From Rhabditophanes sp. KR3021 (Eukaryota; Nematoda; Chromadorea; Rhabditida; Alloionematidae), in contig CAUJLY010000001.1 in assembly GCA_963281155.1 (NCBI GenBank), forward strand, positions 7,688,001 through 7,752,000: a stretch of DNA of 64,000 nucleotides, read 5' to 3'. Each line of letters begins with the position of its first letter. Positions within the stretch are counted from its first letter, which is position 1. The notes beneath the pieces are model-generated. The model had not been told where the DNA came from. It searched no databases and saw only the letters and a program-made list of their open reading frames with translations. The translations under genes and the position numbers were made by a program. Below are positions 35,934 to 46,019 of the stretch, piece by piece.

Positions 35934-37695
35934 CTGTAGGTAATGCCTTCAGTTTGACTTAAAAAAATTTTTTTTTTTATCATGGAAAAAAAATAACTTT
36001 TAACTAGTTTATTTTATTCTAATTATTACTATTACATCAATGGGGGTGACAATCAACAGTACATAATATTGAAAAATATCCACTATTTAGCTGTGTTTAT
36101 TATGGGTAAGAGTTGACTCGATTAAAAACAAAGGTTTATAATGCTGAGTTTAATCTTGTTTTAGGGTAGATCATAAGCAATATCACAAACGGACCCACCT
36201 ATTTAGAATGAATAAGAGACGCCATATTGCTTGTAGGTGGATGTATTTTGAAAGAAATGCTAACAGTAGATTGGCGCTACTGTGTTTATATAAAATTAAA
36301 GATGGTGGCAATCAAAATGTTCATCAGACACGGAAAGGTTTTATTAATCTTATTTTCCTTTGCAATCGGTCTATTTCCGTTCGATCATTCTCCCCTCTTT
36401 CTAGATGAAGCCATTTCCATTAAGAGATTTTGCCAGGAAAACATTATGTTACCAAATTTATTTATGTAGCATAATTTGAATACAAAGTGTTCTTGTTGAT
36501 TTCGATTAAGGTCATTGTATAAATTTGTTCAAATACTTACAAATTTAGGTTTATTGGCACGTTTTTAAAATACCGGTTGCAATCGACATATAAAACATTT
36601 CTCTATCAAGTTTAAGTTATAATTAACAGTAAATAATTTCGTTTGTTTCGCAACTTTGTTCATAATCAACCAAACTGTTTGAAGTTAACCTTAAACAAAG
36701 AGTTAGGTCTCTTTAATGTAGAAATTTGAAATATTCTGTAGGAGGACACAAAATGGTTGAGACAACCTGTAACTCATTGCCAGTTGGTTTGTCGCTCTAA
36801 CTAAGAGTTGTCTTTACACAATGGCTTCTTTCGGAATGTATTTCTCGAACATCCTGATGCAGTGGAAGTAGAATATATACTTATTCAATGCACTCCAGTT
36901 TAATGGACAAATTATTATGGCCAGAAAAGTGGGTTAAAGGCAATGTTACTTTTTTATTATTCATATTATAAAAACAAAGTTAAAATCTAATTGATGTGTC
37001 AATTAGTAGATGTAATAGAACGGCTAAGGAAAAGAATTAACTTGTTTATTAGAAAAAAGAATATGTGTTGTTTGGATAGTGTATATCCTGACCCAGCTCT
37101 TCTGAAAACACAAGCTAAATAAGACGGATATGGTTGCATGTATAGGTACGACTTTGCGCTGGGGTGATAACGTGAACTGTGAAGTTTAGCTGAGTTGCGT
37201 TTATTGCTGGTTGAAAACTTTAACCAATAGCCCGTCATAAGTACCTTGGTATCTTATGGCAATTTTTGGAAGGCCGAAAGGCCTAATAAAACACCTATCA
37301 TATAGTACCTAAACGGCTGATTTGCAACTAAAGCATTTCACTGTTGGAGAAGTAGAGATGAACCATCTCTCAAGTGTTTTATTTCCAAAAGTTGCCTCAA
37401 AAAGTGGTAGTATGGGAGAAAAGCGTCCTATCATCATTTTAAGATAAAGTAAGGGATTGAAACCTTGTCAAATTTGTATCGAGTAAAAGTTATCCTTATT
37501 CAATCCTGCTACAAGAAATCTTATTAATTTTACTCGTGTGCTTGGAGTAAAGATTTTATTATTGGAATAACATATTTATATCTAATTTGACACAGATCCG
37601 ATCCAACTGAACTTAATTTGTTTAAAACAACAATAACTTGCTTAATTCCCCTAATTTTGGCTTCCAGAATCTGTACATTAATTCCAAATTGTTTC
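35934..37695. other. Intergenic with unassigned short frames
   Basis: Short frames at 36208-36408 / 36227-36469 (+) and 36999-37238 (-) are not supported by family features. A perfect AAGGCCGAAAGGCCT mini-hairpin lies at about 37270. No gene is called. Confidence 0.35.
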
Positions 37696-37806
37696 TTACC
37701 CTAAATTCCTTAGATCCGCAAGCAACCACGAGGACAACACAATCCACTTTAGAAATACCAACTCTAATTTTTCAATCAAACCATTTTGTTCTGGAGCATA
37801 AAAAAG
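37696..37806 (-). mobile_element. Possible copia-type integrase remnant
   Basis: A minus-strand frame reads FYAPEQNGLIEKLELVFLK and then a hydrophobic segment to a stop. The Y-(T/A)-P-(E/Q)-QNG-x-(A/I)-E core is the integrase signature of Ty1/copia retroelements, but only about 37 codons are readable and no LTR or other domain was found. It would be an old fragment. Confidence 0.35.
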
Positions 37807-38300
37807 TGTTACCTTATGCTAAGATGGCTTGTTGACAGCAAAAATTACTGCACACTAACTAACAATAGGCAAATGTCCCTCTAGTTTTACAAAAGATTCA
37901 AATTACGATGCCGGTATTGAGAAAGCAGGAAGATGTAATTGAGTCCGTGGGCAACGAGGAAAAGATGTCAGTTAAGGTGATTGCTTGTTGTCGTTAGTAA
38001 TAAACTCGTTTGTATATGTAAAGATTATTTGGTTGAAGATATTTAGCGTTCTTTTTACTAAAGTAATTATTAGTGTGTATCACTGTGTGTTTTCATCAAA
38101 TAATTTCAACTTATATCGACATCCAGAAAGTAAATGTCATCATCTAAAGGGTGATAAAATCAAGCGCCAAATAACGAAGAATTAATTAAAAATTTTATTT
38201 AAAAAAATATTTACATATTAGTAATAAAAATTAATCAAAAATATTAAGTCAAAATACACAAATTCCTTATTGGATATCCATAGACAGCAGTTGTGGCAAA
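37807..38300. other. Intergenic
   Basis: 3' flank of the H2A-variant gene (minus strand). No canonical histone 3' stem-loop (GGCTCTTTTCAGAGCC type) lies within about 100 nt of its stop; an AATAAG is present instead, suggesting a polyadenylated, replication-independent transcript. Confidence 0.45.
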
Positions 38301-38786
38301 TCACATTTGAATGTTTGGGTTGATGTTCTCAGAGTCATCATTTTGGCTGGACTTGTTTGACTTAGGAAGGTTAAGATGTCCTTTCTTGGCGACAAGCATG
38401 GCAGGATGAATATGTGGGATTACACCACCATCGGAGATGGTAACATCTTTGAGCAAGTGGTTTAATTCCTCATCACTTCTAATGGCGAGAGACAAATGGC
38501 GGGCATTGATTCTAACTTTCTTTCTGTCCCGGGCAATATTTCCAGCCAATTCGAGGATCTCAGCAGTAAGGTACTCCAAAACAGCACCCATGTAGACGGC
38601 CGAGAGTTGTCTCACAATAGGAGCATAGTTTCCTCTTCTGAGTGCCGTCAAAATTCGGCCGACTGGGAATTGAAGGCCAGCTCTGATACTCTTGCTTACA
38701 CTCTTGATCCCGGGAGGTCTTACTGGAATGTGTCTTTTCTTAGCAGGGGCATTTGGGTCAGTAGGAGTACTTTTAGTTCTAGCCAT
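38301..38786 (-). CDS. Divergent histone H2A variant with an H3-like N-terminus
   Basis: Intronless, 161 residues. Residues about 31-130 form a complete H2A fold: [34 protein letters not shown]. The acidic-patch residues (three Glu in EYLTAEILE, then DEE) are kept. It mixes features. The L1 region (RRGNYAPIV) is like canonical H2A, whereas the docking region [12 protein letters not shown] is like H2A.Z. The N-tail is unusual: [17 protein letters not shown] begins like histone H3 (ARTKQT), and DPNAP recalls HMG-box leaders. The C-tail is long and acidic/Asn-rich with an SSQND motif but not the SQ(E/D)-phi end of H2A.X. It probably replaces H2A in specialised chromatin such as germline or sperm. 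TAATAAG directly precedes the ATG. Confidence 0.88.
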   Translation of the reverse strand: MARTKSTPTDPNAPAKKRHIPVRPPGIKSVSKSIRAGLQFPVGRILTALRRGNYAPIVRQLSAVYMGAVLEYLTAEILELAGNIARDRKKVRINARHLSLAIRSDEELNHLLKDVTISDGGVIPHIHPAMLVAKKGHLNLPKSNKSSQNDDSENINPNIQM

Positions 38787-39761
38787 CTTATTAGTTGCTT
38801 GGGTAATTCTTTTAAATTGGAAAAATTTTAGAATGATTCTATGGCCACAAAGTACGACTTATATATTAGTTGGTGATGGTGGGGGAGGGTGTTTCATTTT
38901 CCCTCCAAGAGGATGACTTTTAGCAAAGGCGTGTATTGGTTTTCCCTCCACAAGATCAATTTTACCAGGGATGGGCGTGTGCCACTTTAAAATGATGATT
39001 TCTATCTTGAGTCCCGAAGTAGTTGACATTGGATAAGTCATACTTTTAAATTTTGGAAGTTAAATGAATTTGTGTTGCTTTAGCAATTATGCAAGAACAT
39101 GATATGTATAAAGAATGTCTTATCCTTTCATTCATTATCACTGACATCACAACCAAAACAGACCACAATCACCAAATAAAGCACATCGCAACCATTTTGA
39201 AGCACCTGACACCTTTCACCCTTTATCATATCTAAAAATATTTTTATTAATGCTATAATAACATACTTAAACTGGTACTTAACTTTTTTATTAACTACTT
39301 TCTTAACAAGATAAGTGTCAACTAAAGAAGACTGATGTAATTTAAAAAAAACCAAAGCATACGTATGTGAATCATTTTTCAAATTTTTCAAACTATTTCA
39401 TAAAGCAACGGATAGTATTCATTTTAAAAATCTTATTCTACTCCTGAATCATAGTTTTACCATATATATGTCCTTTTCACCATTTAAGTACCTTTTTAAC
39501 CTGCCAATTTAATTATATTTGAGTGTATAAACCATACCATGTTCTTTCTGTGTGTCACCTACATATCTTATCAAAATGCAATAAAGTGAATAAAATGATC
39601 ATTCCCTTGGCCTTTAGTATATGTTTTCCTTACCACAAGAAAGTAGTAATGCAATTATATACACTTATTGAATTGATTTTATTTGTGGAGATAGCTTTAA
39701 CTATAGGAATTCTTCGTTGTTTTCTTCCATGCAAAGTAGTGACTAAATTAATTTACACACA
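38787..39761. other. Promoter region of the H2A variant and spacer
   Basis: About 120-180 bp upstream of the histone ATG, two GGAGGGAAAA copies occur on its strand, somewhat like E2F-type elements; this is suggestive only. Frames at 39128-39391 (-) and 39523-39765 (+) show no family features. Confidence 0.35.
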
Positions 39762-41515
39762 ATGAAACAAACTATCACTTGTTTTAAAGTTTGGGTGGTG
39801 GTGTTATTTGGGGTTTGTGTCAATGGAGACTCTACTTGTTGTAAGTTTAAGTTACTATTTATTTTTTAATAATTGGCAGTAATTGCAAATAGTTTGTCAA
39901 AACCTCTCCCTCAAATTGACTTTTCTATAAAAGTACAAGACGATGGGTGTAAACCACAAAAGGCTTTTGATTATTCTAAAAGCCCAAGTTCGCAATTTAA
40001 ATTTGGTTATATAGCCAAACAGTGTAGCCGAATCTATGCATTAGATCTAGGTTGGGAATTTACAGATAAAAAAGATTTTGAAAATATTGAAATTTTCATC
40101 TACGACACTTTGTCTCTTTGTATGACTAAAGGAATCGGCAAAAATATATTCATTAATGTTTTGGAGGCTAAAGTAAGATACCAAAATAACTGCTTGTTAA
40201 TGGCTAAATTTAGACAAATGACTTCCAATGTTGCAGTCAGCAGGGATGTCTTCATGACTTGAATGAATTCGGGTATGAAGATGCCGTTCCAGCATATGGT
40301 TCTAAAAATATAGTTTGGTCTGATCCTGGATTCATTACTAATTATACTACTCATTTGTTGGATGCTATTAAGTACGATTTTTCGGACAACCGATGTTATC
40401 TCAATTCATTTATATTCATTACAAACAGAATTGTCACAATCGCAGATAATCCAAGAAGCGTGGGTGATCTTCTAGTACCCATAGATTACTACTGTTCTTC
40501 CACGACAATGATATATATTGGAGAAAAAGATGCCAACACCGAAGCTCTATTGCAAGCTAATTATGGTAAAGTTTTTAAAGATATTTATATTCTGCCCAAA
40601 TCAGCTTGCGTCTCTTCTTTAAATAATTGCATGTCTCCATGTCACACTCTAAATAAGGATGACTGCACCTCACACACCGATTTTACGACCTGTGTAGATC
40701 CTGGAGTTCTTCCAACAGCCGGAAACGAGACTTTATCAGTTCCAGACGATCTCGAAAAAACTCAACACGTCGCTTACGTCTTTGCTTTATCAAATTCCTC
40801 AAAAATGGAGGATTACACTATTTTGCAAAAATTCATTGGGTTGTCTGTGACAAGTTGCTTCCACCACGCAAATGAACCTATTTCTGTGATCCTAGTGACT
40901 TCTCACCCAAAATCAAAGTGGGAAGAAACTGCTGGTGACATCACCAACACAATAGACCAACAACCGTTCGAATCTGTCATTATAAACATAACGACTTACC
41001 CAACTGATCAAGAAACAACTGTCACCAATGAAATGATTCTGAATGCTGCTGATTTCTTGGATGCTGCAGCTGAAGCACGGGGCAAGAGAATTGTTTTGAT
41101 GACTGATTTTATTTCAATGAAGTTTTATGAGGATTTCAAGGATTCTAACAAGTTTATCAGTAGTGGAATTGAGGTTGATATTTATGCTTTGAATGAGGAT
41201 ACATTCAATTTTTACAAAACTAACTTCTCAACCAACTTCAGAAATGTTTTTAATATCGAGTTTCATACAAATCCACCTACTATGCCTATCCAAATTTGTA
41301 GAATCAAACCAACCGAAGCCCCAACAACTCCTAAGCCCAAAGAATCAGCGGATGTAGCTTTAATTTTGATTATCACCTGTGGAACTTGCGCTGTATTGCT
41401 GATTATATTGTGTGGTGGAACTGTTTTATATAGACAAAAGATAAATTGGATTCATAGGATTAGAGAGTTGAGGTTGGTTAAGGGACATAAAAATAAATTA
41501 AAAAATATTTACTAA
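39762..41515 (+). pseudogene. Secretory Cys-containing type I membrane protein, broken by one frameshift
   Basis: Exon 1 (39762-39840) encodes a signal peptide (MKQTITCFKVWVVVLFGVCVNG). After a 39-nt intron (39841-39879) the ectodomain runs to a stop at 40262, but homology-like continuity passes to a second frame open from 40214 to 41515 (LHDLNEFGYEDAVPAYGSK...). The two frames overlap by about 48 bases and differ by -1; total length is one base short of a multiple of three. Two repeated alpha/beta modules with SFIFITN and KRIVLMTDF strands resemble VWA-like folds. Then come a Thr/Pro stalk, a transmembrane helix (VALILIITCGTCAVLLIILC) and a basic tail. Frameshift, assembly deletion and programmed -1 slippage are all possible. 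Confidence 0.5.
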
Positions 41516-42287
41516 GGCATGCAAATTGTTTAAAAAATATAAGTAGTTTTACTGCAACGCCTATTTAATCTGGTTTGCAATTGACTCCAAATACCGACGT
41601 AGAATAGGGTTAAGAAAGTCTTTTAGAGATTAATCCTTGTAGTTTACTCCTTTTCCAATATCCAATAATACACAAATAGATTGAGTGGTTTGCTCAGCTG
41701 ACTTCCTAGTTTAAGCTAGCTTTAATTCACCCATTGAATTCCCCAAAGCTGTTTATTGGTGCAAGCCAAGTCTTTTTGAAAGATTGTTTCAGCTCATTTC
41801 CTCAGTTGTCTGCATTCCTGATATTTGCAATGATGCTTACAATAACCAAAAAACTTGAACCTAGAATTGGATCCTTCATATTTTTAAGTACTTTAAGAAT
41901 CATATAGAAGTAAGTATTCTTAGTTCATTTCGGGATAGATGTCTAAAAAGAATGATTAATCATAAAGACTTCGTTGACATACATTATCCTTCATGAAAAT
42001 CTCAACTAATTCACCAATTTCCATTCCATGTTGTTTTTTTTGAGTTCTTCAGACTCGATTGGCGCTTCGATGCAAGTTCTATTCTCTATAGCACGCTTCA
42101 TTTTAAGGTAACAATCTAATTATGATGATGTTATCAAATGCAGTTAAACATTTAAAACGGACTTTCTTCTCCAAATTTACATCAAGACATTTAGGCAGAT
42201 TGTAAAAAGTGTTTATTAAAAAATGCATTTAATTTCAATATTAATATCCTAAACTTATCTAATTATTAATGAAATTATATTCACCAG
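41516..42287. other. Intergenic or unrecognised 5' exons of the kinase
   Basis: The kinase exon at 42288 begins at a TTCACCAG acceptor, so earlier exons must exist. None is recognisable here; the sequence is AT-rich with frequent stops. Confidence 0.35.
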
Positions 42288-44571
42288 GGAACACAAGAAT
42301 GAATCTAGTAGACCCGATAATGAGGAACCAGGGGATATTTTTGAAGTTACATGGGAACAGATATTTCATTCGGAGAAGTTGGGGACGGGTGCTTATGGGT
42401 AAGTTATATTTAAAATCTTTATTTGACTTTTTTAAATTTAGGCAAGTGTACAAAGGAACTTTTATCGGCATACCTAAAGCAGTCGAAAAAATATGGAAAT
42501 CTCCCCTCTCAGCCACGATGTTCGGCGACTCAATGCCAATAGCAATCAAAATGATGCCTAAATACGCTGAGGCAGACGCCAAAAAAGATTTCCTCAATGA
42601 AATTGAAATTATGAAAAGAATCGGGTACCACGAATACATAGTTGGAATGGTTGGTTGTATAACAAAGTCATCACCGAATGCCCTTCTCATGGAGTATTGT
42701 CAAAACAAAGATTTGCATCATTATTTGTTACAGATGAAGACATCTATGCAGTTAAGTAATAATTCATTGCAACAGCAGATTATGTATAGGAAGGATTTGT
42801 TGGTGTTTGGATGGCAGATTGCTAATGGATTGGCTCATCTGCATAAGCTGGGTTTTTGTCATAGGTACTTTTATTGGGATCGGGTATAAAATTATCAAAA
42901 AACATATAAAAGCCGTAAATTAGAAAGCAATAGAAAAGGTGATTGATGTAATTTGTGAAGGGCTATGTTAGCCATTTGGGTGAGAGATGCTTAAGCCAAT
43001 TATTTCGGTTGATTGTCTGCTACCATAATTATTAGTCAATACTCTTGGCATCTTCAAAATAATGGAATACTCAATTCCAAGGGCTTCATTGACATCCAAG
43101 TCGAAAAGATAAACGGCACGAATTTTGTCCTTCTTCGACCAAATAGCATTGCATCTTTTTTTCGGAATTAGGGTATCCAAAAATGTGTGATATTATTCAA
43201 TTTACAGATTAATCTTCTGTACAGTTGTGTTAATTTCTGACTAAACACCATCGCTTCGCCTAAAATTTTGCTTATAATTAAGGTTGTTTCGTTAAAGTAT
43301 CTTCTCTTCTTGCTGATTACTTGAGGTGTCTTCCAATAGACTAGTAGCTTTGTCAACATTTGAAAACTTGCTCGGACCTTCGTTTGAATGTTTCCTTTCA
43401 CGCGTCATTTAAAACTATACAAAACGGATATTTCAACATTAAATGTAAAAATGTGATAAATATTAATTGGTTTTGTCATAGAGATATTGCGACGAGGAAT
43501 ATTTTGATTGATGGTAAGTTTGCTTTTACAATTTCTTATCGTAATTTTTAGATAAATTAAATGCCAAGATAGGCGATTTTGGGTTGTGCATTGAAGATCA
43601 CAATAAAATTGACCAAGGTTTTGAGATGTTTGGGGGAGTCCAGAGGAAAAAAGGGTTCTTGGTTAATGTTACAGCGCAAGCACGCAAGTTACCTATTAAA
43701 TGGTTAGCTTTGGAATCATTGAAGTACCAGGAGTTTTCTCGAAAAAGTGATATTTGGGCATTCGGAATCGTGATGGTAAGTGTTATACTACTATATATTT
43801 GGAATTCCGTAAATAAGTGTATCATTGAAACAGTTTACTTGAATTTATTCCAAACTATAGTTTTTATTCATTTCTATTAATGGATAATATTTTTAGGTTG
43901 AAATGTACACATTTGGAGGAGTTCCTTTCAACAACGTAGAACCCAAAGATATGATCAAACATCTAGAAGACGGAAAAAGACCAGAGAAACCCGAATTTTG
44001 CACCGAAGAAATTTTTGCCCTTATGAAAAGATGTTGGTTGGAAAACTCAGAAGAACGTCCTTCCTTCGATGAATTACTGACTCAGTTCATCATTTTGCTT
44101 GAACGTACTGAAGGAGATGGTTATTTAACTTTAATTTCTCCAACCTCAGAATATTATCAAGATTTAGCAGGTATCTTGGAAGAAGAGGAAAAAGCAAAGG
44201 TGTTTGATAAGAATAAACATTTAAAGAGCCACGAAACAATTCATTCAACTAGAAGTGTCAACGAATCAGATGTTGATTATGGCAATAGATTAGCATCAGT
44301 TGTAAGATCTAAAACAATAGGAAACAATAAAATGTTACCAGAAATAACCAGCAGAGGCAGTAGATTAAGTCAAATTTCCCTTTTCAAATCTGTGTCCTGG
44401 AAAACACCAAACAAACAGACCATTGCTTTATCCCCAACCTCCGAGGAACCAGCCCGTCGAAAGTCTGAATCCATAGTCTCAACGCACTCCTCCTCAATAG
44501 CTCCTTCCTTCGCCCAATGGCGTAAATCCGTCGCCGTATCAACTTCCAAACTCTTTAACACCAAAAAATAA
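42288..44571 (+). CDS. Receptor-type tyrosine kinase, kinase domain and tail (5' partial)
   Basis: Exons 42288-42398, 42442-42864, 43482-43513, 43552-43775 and 43897-44571 give 487 residues, phases consistent. Kinase domain in order: WEQIFHSEKLGTGAYGQVYKG (Gly-rich loop), PIAIKMM (VAIK Lys), FLNEIEIMKRI (helix C Glu), HRDIATRN catalytic loop (the tyrosine-kinase form of HRD), KIGDFG, KLPIKWLALESL (tyrosine-kinase P+1 loop, with Leu for the usual Pro of APE), SDIWAFGIVMVEMYTFGGVPF. A Ser/Thr-rich, basic tail of about 170 residues follows. The extracellular and membrane parts are upstream and unresolved; the membrane protein ending at 41515 is a separate reading frame with its own stop. Intron 2 (42865-43481) is flanked by a direct copy of exon sequence. 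Probably functional. Confidence 0.85.
42959..43450 (-). pseudogene. Antisense coding remnant inside the kinase intron
   Basis: Within the 617-nt kinase intron, on the opposite strand. One frame from about 43412 reads TRERKHSNEGPSKFSNVDKA..., strongly protein-like. An overlapping frame (43401-43168) reads KVRASFQMLTKLLVYWKTPQ, and a third (43180-42968) reads KKDKIRAVYLFDLDVNEALG, with VY.FDLD..N..LGIEYSI resembling NUMOD1 modules of HNH endonucleases. No single frame links them. The NUMOD similarity is tentative. What is clear is coding-like, frame-broken, antisense sequence in an intron that looks newly gained. Confidence 0.35.
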
Positions 44572-44798
44572 TTCAGTTCACTATCCTGTACATAAATATA
44601 AAATACATATAAACTTTTATGTTTGCATAATCATCATAATCATAAGTGAATAAACAGTGTTATCAATCACATTCCTTATTAAGTGTTATCTTTTTTGTCA
44701 TTAATTAAAAATGTAGTCCTAAATTGGATCGTACTATTAGGAAGATTATTAAAAAGAATACTCTTGATTTTGATAGTTGTTTCTTATTTGATTATAGG
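44572..44798. other. Short intergenic spacer
   Basis: Spacer of 227 bp between two same-strand genes, ending in the acceptor GATTATAG one base before the next ATG (probable spliced-leader site). The tight spacing plus trans-splice-like acceptor could indicate a nematode operon. Confidence 0.4.
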
Positions 44799-45603
44799 AT
44801 GAAGGCTTTAGGTGTTTTAATTTGTAGGTTTAAGTAAGTATGATTGTTTGTTTATTTGTTTTTGCAGGCAGTTTGGTTGTTGTGGGGTGTGAGCGTTTCT
44901 TTGAGAGAGAAACGGATATTGCTGCTGCTACTTGTGATAAGGATAAGTTTTTCAGTGGACTGGGGAGTGTAAGTTATTTCCTAATTTAATTAAATAAATG
45001 TTTCTTTAGTTTATTGTAGACGCAGGATTAACAGGAGCCTCGAGTGCCCCACCATCATCTGGTCAAGAATTCAAATTATCTGTAGAAGGACGTTTAATCG
45101 ATGCTTACCATAAAGACCCAGCAAGTATCGAAGCAGTCTACTACCAATTATGTACAGCTCAAAAAGGTTTCTACAAAACTCTTGGCATCAACAACATCAT
45201 CGGATGCATCAATACAATCGGTCTAATTGGTCTTGACTTCCTAGCTGAGGATGCTTACCTGTATGAGCAAGTCCTTTCTAGTTTAAATTACCAATGTGGT
45301 CCTACTTTCCGTGTTTTCATCTCCAATATTAATTCCCTTGGACTAGTCATCACTAACAATTCAGTTGATATCATGAACTGTCTAGCAACCTTCGATGCCG
45401 CCACTACAGCAGCTCAAAATGATGCCGATACCTGCAATGCGCTCGATGCCTATGCCTATTGCTACGGAAAACTGTTCTTTGCCCAATCCAAACAACAAGA
45501 CTTTGGTTACGCTAATTGCCAAAAAGAACTGATCGGAATGTTGCCTCGTTTCGGTCAATGCTACTCTCCAAACTACGAATGTGACTTATCTAAATTTGTT
45601 TAA
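44799..45603 (+). CDS. Secreted cysteine-rich protein, DUF19-like
   Basis: Three exons (44799-44823, 44868-44968, 45010-45603) encode 239 residues. Signal peptide MKALGVLICSLVVVGCERF (created by splicing T|GC), then a mature domain with about ten Cys and alternating amphipathic helices. Spacing such as YQLCTAQKGFYK, GCINTIGLIG and CNALDAYAYCYG resembles nematode DUF19/T20D4.11-like secreted families. No membrane helix. Exon 3 has noticeably more C-ending codons (ATC, AAC, GCC, TTC) than neighbouring genes, as in highly expressed genes. It starts 227 bp after the kinase stop. Function unknown; perhaps an extracellular or body-fluid protein. Confidence 0.75.
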
Positions 45604-46019
45604 TACATAAACTTTTATTAATATTTTTTATTAAAATCAGTCCGATTGGTGGCTCTTTAATAAATTTGTGAAGTACAAAAATTGTTTGTGCAGAATGTAA
45701 AATAATAATATAATCAAATTTAAATCAAAGAGGAAGTTCACAAGAAAAATGTCATGGATCATAAATATATCGGGATTGAAGAGAGAGAAAGATCTTCCTT
45801 TATTGAACTCTTTAAGTTGTATGCGTAGGTTTAATTTGTCAAATTTGATTTTATAAGAGGAAATTGAGTTGATTTGGTTATTAAGATGTGTGCTTGTTTG
45901 GAGAGATTTTTACAAGGCGCCAAAGATACTGGGAAAGGTGGTATGTTTGGTCATTTATAATTAGAAGGGAAATATATATAAATCTATTTTTCTAGCCATT
46001 TCACTTTTTATTGTTTTAG
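45604..46019. other. Intergenic between convergent genes
   Basis: AT-rich 3' regions of the secreted-protein (+) and OTX (-) genes; nothing else seen. Confidence 0.4.

Noticed and set aside
36208..36469. Two overlapping open frames near the tRNA
   Set aside because: No domain, no splice support and no homologous feel in either frame.
38200..38300. Replication-type histone 3' stem-loop after the H2A variant
   Set aside because: No GGCTCTTTTCAGAGCC-like stem-loop is present on the minus strand downstream of the stop.
39762..44571. Membrane protein and kinase as one receptor-kinase gene
   Set aside because: The first frame has its own membrane helix, tail and stop at 41515, and no splice path was found to the kinase exon at 42288; still possible if the gene model is wrong.
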